A stretch of 64,000 nt of DNA from Candidatus Loosdrechtia aerotolerans (lineage in GTDB: Bacteria > Planctomycetota > Brocadiia > Brocadiales > Brocadiaceae), in NCBI GenBank assembly GCA_021646405.1, contig SOER01000003.1, forward strand, positions 62,001 through 126,000. Direction: 5' to 3'. The notes below the pieces were generated by a model, which did no database searches, had not been told where the DNA came from, and saw nothing but the letters and a program-made list of their open reading frames with translations. The position numbers and the translations under genes are program-made. Position 1 is the first letter of the stretch, and every line of letters begins with the position of its first letter. Shown in pieces: positions 9,328 through 20,998 of the stretch.

Positions 9328-11775
9328 TTATCGTTTTTCTAATATAAGTTTGAGCAACAGTTCTGCAGAATCTTTATTTATAGAGAGAAATGCCATCCCT
9401 ATAATATTTTTTTTAAGAAAACAAGAAGTATAACGGGAAGTCTTGTCCTTAAAGGTATGAATTATCCCTGTGTGTGATTCTTGTTCATTCCACGTTTGCC
9501 ATAACGCCACTACATCATGAAAAGCAAGTCTTGCAGCATTATCATCAGGGTATTTTACAATCATAAGTTTTAAAGAATCTCCATGAGAATCGGCTTTATA
9601 TTCTGCTACAACACAATCTGTCTTCTCATTGAGGTGAAACACGTTCTCCTCAATAAAATTATCGGAAATATACAGATTATCAAGAACGATTTTTTTATGA
9701 AAAAATATCGGACTTTCCTTGATAAGATACTCTTGGGGGAGATAATTCATTACGGCTGGTAACTGTGTTTTTTTATACGGCATCAAATTGATAATATATT
9801 TTCCGATAAAAATAATCTCCTCGGGTAATATATCACCTTGTCTCGGCTCAATTCTTATAAAGAATACATCATTCCACAAACAGAGATAATTATCAAATAA
9901 TGCACTCCCATTACCCAATCCTATGTTCATCCCCGCACGGTCTTTACTAAAAACTCCAAAGGCATCTTCAGAGCAACCAAACTCCCAAATGTCAATAAAG
10001 ATCTTTTTATCCGCTTCAGATGAATATTCAGCAGTGGAAACCCGGATAAACGAATACGATAAATAGGGCTCTGCACCCCCATTGATGTATTCATAAAGTT
10101 TTTCTTTACCCGCATACATGTTTGGCTTCAGGACCCTTTTCCACCCCCCAATAGTCTCCGGAAGGAAGTTGTTATCCGATGACAGACCTTTTCCCTGTTT
10201 TATTCGTGTTTGAGGTTGTATACCTTCTACAACAATCGCCGACATCCCTAAAACAGGACAAACTTTTTCACAAAAACCACAACCAATACAGACGTCCTCT
10301 CGCACAAAGGGTCTTCGTATCTCTCTCCCATGAGCATCTGTGTAGGTGTTAAAGTGAATAGCTTTCGTAGGAACGGGGCATACCTCTTCACATACACCGC
10401 AATTGAAATCCTGCCACTGTTTTTCTAATTCAGGAAGCCGTGCATATCCCACCCAGGGGATACACCGATTGTGGTCTATCCGTGCCTTACCTAATGCTGT
10501 TTCACGCTTTTCCTCCAGCGATAAGCGTTTCAGTGCGCCCGATGGGCATACACGAGTACAGAGTACACAACCATAATCACAATATCCAATCCTTGGAATA
10601 AGTTTAGGTGTCCATACACCTCCAATGCCGGCTTCTAATAATGCCGGATGCAATCCATTTGTCTTACAAACCCTCATACACTCACCGCAGCGGACGCAGA
10701 GGTCAAGAAATCCCTCTTCATCTACAGCACCTGGCGGGCGAATAACAGAGACCCTTCCCTTATTGACATGTTTTCTATAATCTAATTTCAGCAAAGGTAC
10801 CGCGACTGCACCAGCTAAACCCGTAAGGATGAATGCCCTCTTCGAGAGATCAACGGTGTTCCTCTGCTCTACCGGTTGCCCTCTTTTAAAAGAAACGCTA
10901 TCCTCCGGACATACCTTTTGGCAGGTCATACATAAAATACACTCACCTTCTTTTGTACTCTTGCCATCGCTTTCAATTGCACCCATACCACAAGCTTCAA
11001 CACAAAGGCCGCAACTTGTACATGACGATGAAACGGTTCTTTTCCTGAATGACCAATCTGAAATAAGGGCAAAGATTGCTCCCATAGGACATATATTCCT
11101 GCACCAATAGCGCCGGAACACCATACCAAAGGCAATCAATAAAATAAATACAGAGAGAAGAATTCCATGTGCCCTAAAAAAAGGTGCGTGGTAAGAGAAG
11201 AGGATATTTTGAATACCTTTATGAATCAAAATAAAAAAATCCCCTGCAACAGGGAAAGCAGCAAGATATTCAAAAAGATAATCAATAAGATGGACTGCAT
11301 AAGGATGAAGACTTATTGTATATACATTTGTTGCAAGAGAAAGCGGATCAAACCATCCAACATACTGCTGACTAAAAAACAAACTGAACAGGAGAAAAGC
11401 AAGTAAGTAATACTTTGCCTTACGGCCATCATACACGTTCCTGTAAGACCTCCTTCGAAAACCAGCAAGGAAATGATCGGTAATATCTATCGTTGTTCCA
11501 AGCGGACAAATCCACGAACAAAAGAAGCGTCCGAAAGGAATGGTTAACAGGAATATAACAAGAGCAGGCCAGTATTTTATAATATATGTTTTTGCAGCAA
11601 CCATTGCCCCTACAGCAGAAAGAGGACTCATACGAAGAAATATATTACCTGAAAGATCTCTCTCTGTGAAGGGATCCAGAAAAAGAAGCAAGTAAATAAA
11701 GAAAAAATAAGAAAGGAATTGGATAACCTTACGTGTATAATACAGCCAGGATATCCTGCATTGTTCTTTTTGCAT
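9328..11775 (-). CDS. Fused NapH/NapG-type membrane polyferredoxin with C-terminal DUF6599-like domain
   Basis: 815 residues. The first ~230 residues carry several membrane helices with two NapH-type C-x3-CP motifs (FFCSWICPLG and YWCRNICPMG). Six further cysteine clusters for iron-sulfur centres follow (CTSCGLCVEAC, CILCMTCQKVC, CVRCGECMRVC, CDYGCVLCTRVC, one split cluster, CIGCGFCEKVC). Between clusters two and three a segment SKRAFILTGLAGAVAVPLL resembles the twin-arginine-like anchor at the start of NapG, so this looks like NapH and NapG fused in one chain. The last ~280 residues (from about 535) lack cysteine motifs and resemble the DUF6599 domain. Probable role: quinol oxidation and electron transfer across the membrane to an unknown redox partner. 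Monocistronic. Confidence 0.8.
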   Translation of the reverse strand: MQKEQCRISWLYYTRKVIQFLSYFFFIYLLLFLDPFTERDLSGNIFLRMSPLSAVGAMVAAKTYIIKYWPALVIFLLTIPFGRFFCSWICPLGTTIDITDHFLAGFRRRSYRNVYDGRKAKYYLLAFLLFSLFFSQQYVGWFDPLSLATNVYTISLHPYAVHLIDYLFEYLAAFPVAGDFFILIHKGIQNILFSYHAPFFRAHGILLSVFILLIAFGMVFRRYWCRNICPMGAIFALISDWSFRKRTVSSSCTSCGLCVEACGMGAIESDGKSTKEGECILCMTCQKVCPEDSVSFKRGQPVEQRNTVDLSKRAFILTGLAGAVAVPLLKLDYRKHVNKGRVSVIRPPGAVDEEGFLDLCVRCGECMRVCKTNGLHPALLEAGIGGVWTPKLIPRIGYCDYGCVLCTRVCPSGALKRLSLEEKRETALGKARIDHNRCIPWVGYARLPELEKQWQDFNCGVCEEVCPVPTKAIHFNTYTDAHGREIRRPFVREDVCIGCGFCEKVCPVLGMSAIVVEGIQPQTRIKQGKGLSSDNNFLPETIGGWKRVLKPNMYAGKEKLYEYINGGAEPYLSYSFIRVSTAEYSSEADKKIFIDIWEFGCSEDAFGVFSKDRAGMNIGLGNGSALFDNYLCLWNDVFFIRIEPRQGDILPEEIIFIGKYIINLMPYKKTQLPAVMNYLPQEYLIKESPIFFHKKIVLDNLYISDNFIEENVFHLNEKTDCVVAEYKADSHGDSLKLMIVKYPDDNAARLAFHDVVALWQTWNEQESHTGIIHTFKDKTSRYTSCFLKKNIIGMAFLSINKDSAELLLKLILEKR

Positions 11776-12368
11776 ACTTATAATAAGGAAAAATATTAAC
11801 TTATACTATTAACTCTATACTTCTAAAATATTATAGTAGCACTTCACTGTTTTATCCACAAGTATTCGCTTCAGACCATATACCTTTTCTTAAGACTACA
11901 ACGTATCATCATTTGCAACATGCGACATGTCATCATTTGTAACATGCTACATGTCTGTAACTTGTCACAGTTTTTCTTTTTTTCTGCATTCGTTCTCCTC
12001 TATCATATCCATATTATCCCCTGATAAAGCGTTTTCGACTCACATCACAAAAGTAAAAATAATTCATTCTTAGTTTTTTAAAATCGGAAACTTAGGTAAA
12101 TTTTATTATTTAACAACATTTGGTTTTCACCTTTATAAAAAATGTTTGGTATAGGTTTTTCTATATAACTTTTTCAGGGATTAAACATGCCTCTCTAGCA
12201 CAATCTTATAATCACCCATATAAAATAATTCAAAAGAAAAACTTATATTGTTCCCTTTTTGATATTTTTAGAAGGAGGTGCAACAGGAAACCTATCTTTA
12301 GAGCAGAGTAGTTTGTTTATACGCATTCTATCAATGGTGTAGTATATATCGTAAGAAAAGGAGTGGAT
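11776..12368. other. Long divergent intergenic region
   Basis: Separates the polyferredoxin gene (minus) from the 14-repeat secreted protein gene (plus). It is strongly AT-rich. The one notable structure is a 24-base direct repeat at 11907-11954 (listed separately). A GGAG Shine-Dalgarno at about 12360-12363 precedes the plus-strand gene. A short frame at 12120-12311 has no coding character that I trust. Confidence 0.5.
11907..11954. repeat. Two tandem 24-base direct repeats, operator-like
   Basis: Units 11907-11930 and 11931-11954 are head-to-tail and differ at two positions (CATCATTTG, then C or T, AACATGC, then G or T, ACATGT). Unit 2 contains TGTAACATGCTACA, a 14-base palindrome with a single mismatched pair, and another TGTAAC...GTCACAG segment follows. 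The repeat is about 130 bases upstream of the polyferredoxin start and 410 upstream of the secreted protein, so it is more likely a binding array for the polyferredoxin promoter. Confidence 0.45.
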
Positions 12369-14432
12369 ATGACCAATAAAAGATTTTTACTCAGCATACC
12401 TTTGGCTTTCTTCATGAGTCTTGTTTTATTTGTTATGGATGTTCCGGCTAAAACTGTGTGGGAAAAGAGGGCAATAGACCATCCAAAATATATTACACAG
12501 TGCTATTCGAGGGCAATCACTATCGATACCAACAATCGACCTCATATTACATATGGAGGAGATTGTCTCTATTATGCATACCATGATGGTAATAATTGGA
12601 AATATAGAATTGTAGATCGGTCACCCGGGGTAGGTTATTATGCCTCTATAGCACTTGATGCATCAGGTAACGTGCATATCAGTTATTATGATTGGTATAA
12701 TAAAAATCTGAAGTATGCAACAAATGAATCTGGATCATGGGTCATAAAGGTTTTAGATGCAAAGGGAGATGTAGGCCTATACACCTCTATGGCGGTTGAC
12801 ACATCAAATAAAATACACATTAGCTACTATGATGCTACGAATGGTGACCTCAAATATGCCACGAATGCATCCGGCTCATGGGCCAAAAGGCGACTGGACA
12901 AATGGGAAGATGTAGGCCGGTATACATCCATAATGCTCGATTCATCAGACAAAGTCCATATTAGCTACTATCATGTCACAAAAGGTAACCTTAAGTATAT
13001 TACCAATGCATCGGGTTCCTGGGCAAAAAAGATTGTCGATGCGAAAGGAGATGTAGGTCAATATACCTCCATAGCGCTTGATACATCAGGCAAGGCTCAT
13101 ATTAGTTATTACGATGCCACAAACAACAAACTGAAATATGCTACGGATAAATCAGGGTTATGGAAAAAACAAACGGTGGATAGTTCCGGAAGGGTAGGAC
13201 GTTATTCCTCTATTGCACTCGATAAATTTGACAAAGTACATATCGCCTACTATTCTACAACCATGGGAGATCTGAAGTACGCCACGAATACCCTTGGACA
13301 ATGGAACATAGTAATCGCTGACGCTCACGGAATTACAGGCCAGTACACATCATTAGCGCTTAATAAAAACGGCCAAGTGCATATATCTTACTATAACTAT
13401 TCCAGTAAGAGTCTTATGTATATTACGAATATTTTAAGTTCGTGGGCAAAGGATGTTGTAGATAATTGCGGAGTTGTAGGCCAGTATACATCCGTGGCGC
13501 TCGATTCATCGGATAAGACACATATCAGCTATTTTGATTCACTTCATGGTAACCTTAAGTATATTACAAACAAAACAGGATCTTGGACCAAGAAAATTGT
13601 AGATAATGAGGAAAAGGTAGGTATGTATACCTCCCTGGCACTTGATTCTTCGGATAACATTCATATCAGCTATTACGATGATACAAACAGCGATCTGAAA
13701 TATGCGGTATATAACGGGAAAAAATGGACCGTTATAACCGTAGATAGTAATGGAAACGTTGGTGAATATACCTCTATAGCAATTGATGCGTCTGATAAGG
13801 CACATATCAGTTACTATGACAGGACAAATGGTCATCTTAAGTATGCAACGAATGTAACAGGTACATGGGAGACAACGGTTGTTGATAACAATGGAAATGT
13901 AGGGGCTTTCTCATCTATAGCACTTGACTCATCAGGTAATGCGCATATCAGCTATTACGATGATACAAATGACGATCTGAAATATGCAACAAATGCCTTC
14001 GGACAATGGGCATCAACAAAGGTGGATGGTCAGGGAAATGTAGGTATGTATTCTTCCATTGCAGTTGATACATCCGATAGGATTCATATTAGCTACTTTG
14101 ATGATAGCAGAGACGACCTCAAATATGCCAATAATATATCAGGTTTATGGGCAAGATTCATTATTGATGATGGTATAGGGATAGGCCAACATACTTCAAT
14201 CGTACTTGATGCATCAAATAACGCATACATCAGTTACTATGACAGTTCAAAAGATAATCTCAAGTATGCAAGTAACGCATCAGGCAAATGGGAGATAGAG
14301 ACCTTAGATATCAGGGGAAATGTAGGTGGACATACCGCTATAGCGCTGAGCACATCAAATGATGTATGCATTAGCTACTATGATTGGACCAAAGGTGATC
14401 TAATGTGTGTTATCAGTTCGACTACAGAGTAG
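12369..14432 (+). CDS. Secreted protein made of 14 tandem ~45-residue repeats (probable double beta-propeller)
   Basis: 687 residues from the ATG at 12369, chosen because GGAG lies five bases upstream and the protein then starts with a clean signal peptide (MTNKRFLLSIPLAFFMSLVL). A GTG six bases earlier is the alternative. The rest is 14 copies of a unit with the core consensus VGxYTSIALDxSxxxHISYYD followed by LKYATNxSGxW. The spacing of aromatic and glycine residues matches beta-propeller blades; 14 units would make two seven-bladed propellers or one larger ring. The last copy is degenerate (CISYYDWTKGDLMCV). It is probably extracytoplasmic or surface-bound; ligand unknown. A terminator-like hairpin follows. 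Confidence 0.8.
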   Translation: MTNKRFLLSIPLAFFMSLVLFVMDVPAKTVWEKRAIDHPKYITQCYSRAITIDTNNRPHITYGGDCLYYAYHDGNNWKYRIVDRSPGVGYYASIALDASGNVHISYYDWYNKNLKYATNESGSWVIKVLDAKGDVGLYTSMAVDTSNKIHISYYDATNGDLKYATNASGSWAKRRLDKWEDVGRYTSIMLDSSDKVHISYYHVTKGNLKYITNASGSWAKKIVDAKGDVGQYTSIALDTSGKAHISYYDATNNKLKYATDKSGLWKKQTVDSSGRVGRYSSIALDKFDKVHIAYYSTTMGDLKYATNTLGQWNIVIADAHGITGQYTSLALNKNGQVHISYYNYSSKSLMYITNILSSWAKDVVDNCGVVGQYTSVALDSSDKTHISYFDSLHGNLKYITNKTGSWTKKIVDNEEKVGMYTSLALDSSDNIHISYYDDTNSDLKYAVYNGKKWTVITVDSNGNVGEYTSIAIDASDKAHISYYDRTNGHLKYATNVTGTWETTVVDNNGNVGAFSSIALDSSGNAHISYYDDTNDDLKYATNAFGQWASTKVDGQGNVGMYSSIAVDTSDRIHISYFDDSRDDLKYANNISGLWARFIIDDGIGIGQHTSIVLDASNNAYISYYDSSKDNLKYASNASGKWEIETLDIRGNVGGHTAIALSTSNDVCISYYDWTKGDLMCVISSTTE

Positions 14433-14507
14433 GATTTCAGAGACAAAGTATCATATACGCTGATAATCTGAAGCAGGAAAATCATTTCAATCGGGAATAG
14501 TTATCAT

Positions 14508-14545
14508 AAGAACAGGGAATGCTCCTATACATTCCCTGTTCTTTT
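14508..14545 (+). terminator. Probable rho-independent terminator
   Basis: Perfect 14-base arms AAGAACAGGGAATG (14508-14521) and CATTCCCTGTTCTT (14530-14543) with an eight-base loop, followed by TT. It lies 76 bases after the 14-repeat gene. The U-run is short, so termination strength is uncertain. Confidence 0.65.
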
Positions 14546-14625
14546 GGTACACCAAAATAAAATACAAAATCAATTATGAAACTTTTTAAATACTCAATTT
14601 AAGATTTGGGTAAAGTTCATATCTC

Positions 14626-14931
14626 CTATCTTACAATAATATCGTTCTCAACGGCCTCGACACCTTCAATATTTTCCGCAATATCCTCGGCCCTGCGGGC
14701 TTGTTCAGCACTGTCGACAAAACCACTTAATTGTACTACACCATTATTCGTGCCTACATCTATATCCAATGCACTAACAATAGGATCAGCGACAAAGGCT
14801 GATTCAACCCTTGCAGTAATAGCGGCATCATCAATATATTCACCGGTGGTTCGTCGGGTTTCTGTACCTCTGCAACCAATTATTATCGTAATGAACACTA
14901 AAGCAATGAAATATTTTATTTGACCTTTCAT
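14626..14931 (-). CDS. BON-domain lipoprotein
   Basis: 101 residues from the ATG at 14931, chosen over a longer frame because GGAGG lies about ten bases upstream and the protein then begins with a lipoprotein signal (MKGQIKYFIALVFITIIIGC, lipobox IIGC). The mature part is one BON domain (ITARVESAFVADP, GVVQLSGFVDSAEQARRAEDI). BON domains bind membranes or lipids in the periplasm, as in OsmY. It is followed upstream by a paralogue at 15064-15597 that shares the same motif, so this pair is a local duplication. Confidence 0.85.
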   Translation of the reverse strand: MKGQIKYFIALVFITIIIGCRGTETRRTTGEYIDDAAITARVESAFVADPIVSALDIDVGTNNGVVQLSGFVDSAEQARRAEDIAENIEGVEAVENDIIVR

Positions 14932-15063
14932 ACCGTATTTTCCTCCTTCTGAAGAATTTTGTTCATAAACATTAACACGTATCATATTGATTATCTATTG
15001 CATTCGTTAAACTTTGTAAGGCGAGTATTTACCTTACGATATGCGCTGATGTAATAAAGATGT

Positions 15064-15597
15064 TTATTTTACGATAATATCATTCTCAACAAGTTTAACA
15101 CCTTTGACACCAGCCGCAATCTCTTCTGCCCTCCGGGCCTCTTCGGCAGAATCCACGAAACCACTCAACTGTACCGCTCCATTGAGAGAATTTACCTTAA
15201 TACTCAGCGCGCTAACCGTTGGATCTAAAGCAAAAGAGGTCTTTATTTTTGCAATAATAATAGAATCATCAATAAATTCACCTAAACCTTCCTCCTTCAC
15301 AATGAGAGTATTCTTAACCGATTTAACGCCCTTTACCCCGGCTGCAATCTCACCTGCCCTGGAAACCTGTTCAGAAGTATCTACAAAACCGCTCAACTGC
15401 ACCACACCTTCGTACGTCTCTACATTGATATCACCCTTATTAACAGCAGGGTCTGTAGCGAACGCTTCCTTTACCCTTTGTGTAATAACAATATCACTGG
15501 TATCCTCCCCTACCGTTTCTTTAACCTGGGCATTAATATAACTTACTATATGAATGATTACTGTAAAAATAAGTATATTTTTTAACATGTTTCTCAT
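15064..15597 (-). CDS. Periplasmic protein with two BON domains (OsmY-like)
   Basis: 177 residues. A signal peptide (MRNMLKNILIFTVIIHIVSY) leads into two BON domains at about residues 30-100 and 105-177, each with the core GVVQLSGFVD or GAVQLSGFVD and an IAAGVKGVK turn. Two-BON proteins such as OsmY act at the envelope under osmotic or other stress. The two domains are very alike, pointing to internal duplication. A strong AGGAGG Shine-Dalgarno lies upstream of 15597. Sits between the single-BON lipoprotein and a DUF3185 gene in the same direction, forming an envelope-stress type cluster. Confidence 0.88.
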   Translation of the reverse strand: MRNMLKNILIFTVIIHIVSYINAQVKETVGEDTSDIVITQRVKEAFATDPAVNKGDINVETYEGVVQLSGFVDTSEQVSRAGEIAAGVKGVKSVKNTLIVKEEGLGEFIDDSIIIAKIKTSFALDPTVSALSIKVNSLNGAVQLSGFVDSAEEARRAEEIAAGVKGVKLVENDIIVK

Positions 15598-15736
15598 GAT
15601 ACTCCTCCTTCATCGTGCAAAGGTATCCCACCAAATCTAAATACTATTATAGGTAACAAACATCAGTTAACCTCAACGATACTATTCAACCACTATCTGG
15701 GTACTACCTTTGCCCTATTCATCATCTTTTCTTTTT

Positions 15737-15958
15737 TCATCTCCGTGACCCTATAATTATTAATGCAATCCCACCTGCTAACGATATCCCGCCAACAATT
15801 GGAGGTACCGGGATTTTCCTGGTCTTTTCAGCAGTTGCTTCAACCGGACCAACTTCTAATACCTTTTCCTTCGTTGTATAAGTAATGCCCTCATATACCA
15901 AAGATATGATTCCGAATACAATCAGCGCTATTCCAATAAACAGGTATGCCCTTCTCAT
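15737..15958 (-). CDS. Small two-helix membrane protein (DUF3185 family)
   Basis: 73 residues with two membrane helices (LFIGIALIVFGIISLVYEGI and IVGGISLAGGIALIIIG) joined by a charged linker containing YTTKEKVLEVGP. This matches the DUF3185 pattern of small membrane proteins often found near stress genes. Same direction as the BON genes downstream. No known activity. Confidence 0.75.
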   Translation of the reverse strand: MRRAYLFIGIALIVFGIISLVYEGITYTTKEKVLEVGPVEATAEKTRKIPVPPIVGGISLAGGIALIIIGSRR

Positions 15959-16394
15959 ATTTTCAACCTCCCGCCTGAATTTAAAGTCCTAATTGCCGAA
16001 TATAGGTACCTGACCACAAATTTTTGTACATTTGTATTACCGGGGAGTTTCAATATGCAAATATTTATGTACAGGTACTTAATTACAGATAAACAAAGAA
16101 TTACACCAATACAGGAGATGTTCAAATATCATACCAACATAAATAGCCCATAAAACTTTTTTGCGATTCCATAAAAAAAGCCTTACGGCAGAGATGCTCT
16201 TTACAAACATCTTACCGTAAGGCTTTCCTGGTTTAGTGCCTTCTAAACTCTAAATTCTCTTTATCTTACGTATTTAACTTGACTTATGTCAAAAGATACA
16301 TGAACAAATATCAAGAAACGTACGGATACATTATATTCCATATATAGTCATTTAATTCTGGGAGAAATGATGGTCAATAATTATAGAATACAAT
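15959..16394. other. Intergenic region with one terminator
   Basis: AT-rich spacer between the DUF3185 gene and the small membrane protein at 16395, both on the minus strand. It contains the strong terminator at 16173-16226. The remaining part, nearer DUF3185, should hold its promoter; I see nothing else in it. Confidence 0.5.
16173..16226 (-). terminator. Rho-independent terminator
   Basis: On the minus strand a stem built from AAAGCCTTACGG and its complement, extended by a second short helix (CATC/GATG), encloses a loop of about 11 bases and is followed by a run of seven U. It ends the rfbB/membrane-protein transcript about 170 bases after the stop at 16395. Confidence 0.85.
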
Positions 16395-16856
16395 CTACAC
16401 AGAAAAACGGTTCTTAATCTTTTCCGGTGAGAGCTGTGATAAATCTCCCAGAAACGATTCCTCTATCTGCTGTAAACATCGCCTGCTCTTAAACGACAAT
16501 CGACTGATAATAGATTCAACTATCAAGCGAGACTCATCATATGTTACGATAATCTTGCAGATAAAGTATAGTTTCAACATAATAATAAGCATTAACGGTG
16601 ATGTAAACAGGAGTGCCTTCGTCAATGACATTTCCAGGGAAAGGCGTGGGGTTATAGAGAGTAACAAGAAGGCCATTGCAGAAAAGGTCGCAAGAAGAAT
16701 GAGACCGACTTTTACTCCCATATATATCACAAAACAATCCTTCAGGAATGGCTTGTATCTTTCTTTAAGACCACAAATAAACGCTAATGTTCGAAGTACT
16801 TTTTCTTTAAAATCTGAAATACATTTCGTGTTTTTACATTTTATTGCAATCTGCAT
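16395..16856 (-). CDS. Membrane protein of unknown function
   Basis: 153 residues from the ATG at 16856, preferred because AGAGG lies about seven bases upstream and a longer start at 16901 would overlap rfbB. Two hydrophobic segments (about residues 48-70 and 83-105) sit between a basic, Cys-containing N-terminus and a charged C-terminal tail. No family recognised. It lies just downstream of rfbB and is probably co-transcribed, ending at a strong terminator. Confidence 0.6.
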   Translation of the reverse strand: MQIAIKCKNTKCISDFKEKVLRTLAFICGLKERYKPFLKDCFVIYMGVKVGLILLATFSAMAFLLLSITPRLSLEMSLTKALLFTSPLMLIIMLKLYFICKIIVTYDESRLIVESIISRLSFKSRRCLQQIEESFLGDLSQLSPEKIKNRFSV

Positions 16857-16882
16857 AATACACCTCTTCTCTGGGATATAGC

Positions 16883-17920
16883 TTACTGATTCTGTAAACA
16901 AGGAGAAATAAAACGATGGTTATATTGTTTATGATAATATCCCATAAACTCACTATTTTTTATCCGTTTCCACCAGTTCTCATTATCTCTGTACCATTGT
17001 ATGGTATCCCTTAAGCCAGTTTCAAATTCTATTTTCGGTCTATAACCTAAAGCTTTTAACTTTGTACAATCTAAAGCATAGCGCCTGTCATGTCCTTCCC
17101 TATCTTTAACATGTTCTATTAGCGTTCCGGGCTTCTTGAGTTCATCGAGGATAAGGCTTGCCGTATCAATATTACATCGTTCATTACCACCCCCAATATT
17201 ATATACCTCACCATCTTTTCCATGCGTTAAGAGAAAGTCAATACCGGCACAATGGTCCTCAACATGAATCCAGTCTCTGATCTGCCTTCCGTCACCGTAC
17301 AGGGGAAGTTTTCTATCCTCTATTGCATTCGTAATGAAGAGGGGTATAAATTTCTCCGGGTATTGATACGGACCATAATTATTCGATGCCCTCGTTATAA
17401 TAATCGGTAATTTATAGGTTATCCAATACGAATAGGCTAATCGGTCTCCTCCAGCTTTACTAGCAGAATATGGGTTACCAGGATTTAAGGCATCCGTTTC
17501 TTTGAAGGCACTATGATAAGCCGTTCCGTAAACCTCATCGGTAGATATTTGTATAAACTTCTTTATAGCATACCGCCTTGATGCCTCTAGCAGCACGAGA
17601 ACACCTTTCATGTCAGTATCAATAAAGGCACTTGCACTAAGAATACTCCGGTCAACATGGGTCTCTGCAGCAAAGTTGATAATCGCATCAATTCCTTCCG
17701 TTGATAAAATATATTCAACCAACTCCTGATTACAGATATCACCTTTATAAAATGTGAACTGTTTAGATCTCCTTGAATCTCCTGTAATATCTCTGAGATT
17801 CTCAAGATTTCCAGCGTAGGTTAGTTTATCGAGTACCACCACCCGCGTATCTTGATTAATCATGCGGCGGACAAAATGGCTTCCGATAAATCCTGCACCA
17901 CCCGTAACGAGTATTGTCAT
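16883..17920 (-). CDS. rfbB: dTDP-glucose 4,6-dehydratase
   Basis: 345 residues, the usual size. It has an N-terminal NAD-binding Rossmann motif GGAGFIGSHF, the short-chain dehydrogenase YxxxK pair in YSASKAGGD, the conserved TDEVYG segment and RASNNYGPYQYPEKFIP. It converts dTDP-glucose to dTDP-4-keto-6-deoxyglucose, the entry step to dTDP-rhamnose and related sugars. The other rhamnose genes (rfbA, rfbC, rfbD) are not in this window, so the pathway genes are scattered. Monocistronic with the small membrane protein downstream. Confidence 0.95.
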   Translation of the reverse strand: MTILVTGGAGFIGSHFVRRMINQDTRVVVLDKLTYAGNLENLRDITGDSRRSKQFTFYKGDICNQELVEYILSTEGIDAIINFAAETHVDRSILSASAFIDTDMKGVLVLLEASRRYAIKKFIQISTDEVYGTAYHSAFKETDALNPGNPYSASKAGGDRLAYSYWITYKLPIIITRASNNYGPYQYPEKFIPLFITNAIEDRKLPLYGDGRQIRDWIHVEDHCAGIDFLLTHGKDGEVYNIGGGNERCNIDTASLILDELKKPGTLIEHVKDREGHDRRYALDCTKLKALGYRPKIEFETGLRDTIQWYRDNENWWKRIKNSEFMGYYHKQYNHRFISPCLQNQ

Positions 17921-18020
17921 ATATCTTATACAGTAAAACCCTCAATATAAAAAACCAGATAGCCTTCTATGCTATACACTATACCCATATTTTTTATATT
18001 TTTCAATTTAAATACTTCAG

Positions 18021-18054
18021 AAAAAAAATGCCTCTTAACGTATTAAGAGGCATT
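18021..18054 (-). terminator. Terminator of the ATP synthase operon
   Basis: On the minus strand the perfect 12-base stem AATGCCTCTTAA with a four-base loop is followed by eight U. It lies about 110 bases after the atpC stop, exactly where the operon should end. Confidence 0.9.
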
Positions 18055-18161
18055 GTATTAATTATTATTCATAACCCATGTATGAATCATAGGTAAAGTG
18101 CTATTTCTCCGATAGAAAACATCATATATCAGTAAATAGTATTGTATAAATCGGGGGGATC

Positions 18162-18566
18162 TTACTTATTTACTAAACCTAACCAGGTATTGGCGCGCCT
18201 GAGAGCAGCCTGTGCCTTTTGCTTTTCCTCTGCACTTTCTCCACTGGACAGGGTCTTTTCCGCCAGGACCTTTTCAGCACGAACCTTCTCAACATCTATT
18301 TCACCTTCCGTAACACATGCATCAGTTAGTACAACAACATTGTTTGCCATAACCTCAAAAAATCCCCCGTCAATGGCAAATCGTATTGTCTTATTATTTG
18401 AATCACGAACTGTCAAAATTCCCGTCTTTAACCCTGTAATTAATGGTGCATGATCCGCAAGAACGCCGAATGAGCCCTCCGTCCCATCGGCAGAAACGCT
18501 TTGAACATGCTCACTATAAACAACTCTTTCAGGTGTAATAATCTCAAATGTAAATGTCTTGGCCAT
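18162..18566 (-). CDS. atpC: ATP synthase F1 subunit epsilon
   Basis: 134 residues. N-terminal beta-sandwich with FEIITPERVVYS and GSFGVLADHAPLITGLKTG, then a C-terminal helical part (VRAEKVLAEKTLSSGESAEE). Epsilon sits in the central stalk, couples rotation to catalysis and can inhibit ATP hydrolysis. Last gene of the atp operon, three bases after atpD. Confidence 0.96.
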   Translation of the reverse strand: MAKTFTFEIITPERVVYSEHVQSVSADGTEGSFGVLADHAPLITGLKTGILTVRDSNNKTIRFAIDGGFFEVMANNVVVLTDACVTEGEIDVEKVRAEKVLAEKTLSSGESAEEKQKAQAALRRANTWLGLVNK

Positions 18567-18569
18567 ATT

Positions 18570-20995
<2,426 letters not shown>

Positions 20996-20998
20996 TCC

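Noticed and set aside
12120-12311. Frame of 63 residues on the plus strand upstream of the 14-repeat gene
   Set aside because: Random-looking composition, no ribosome site, and placed in a promoter region.
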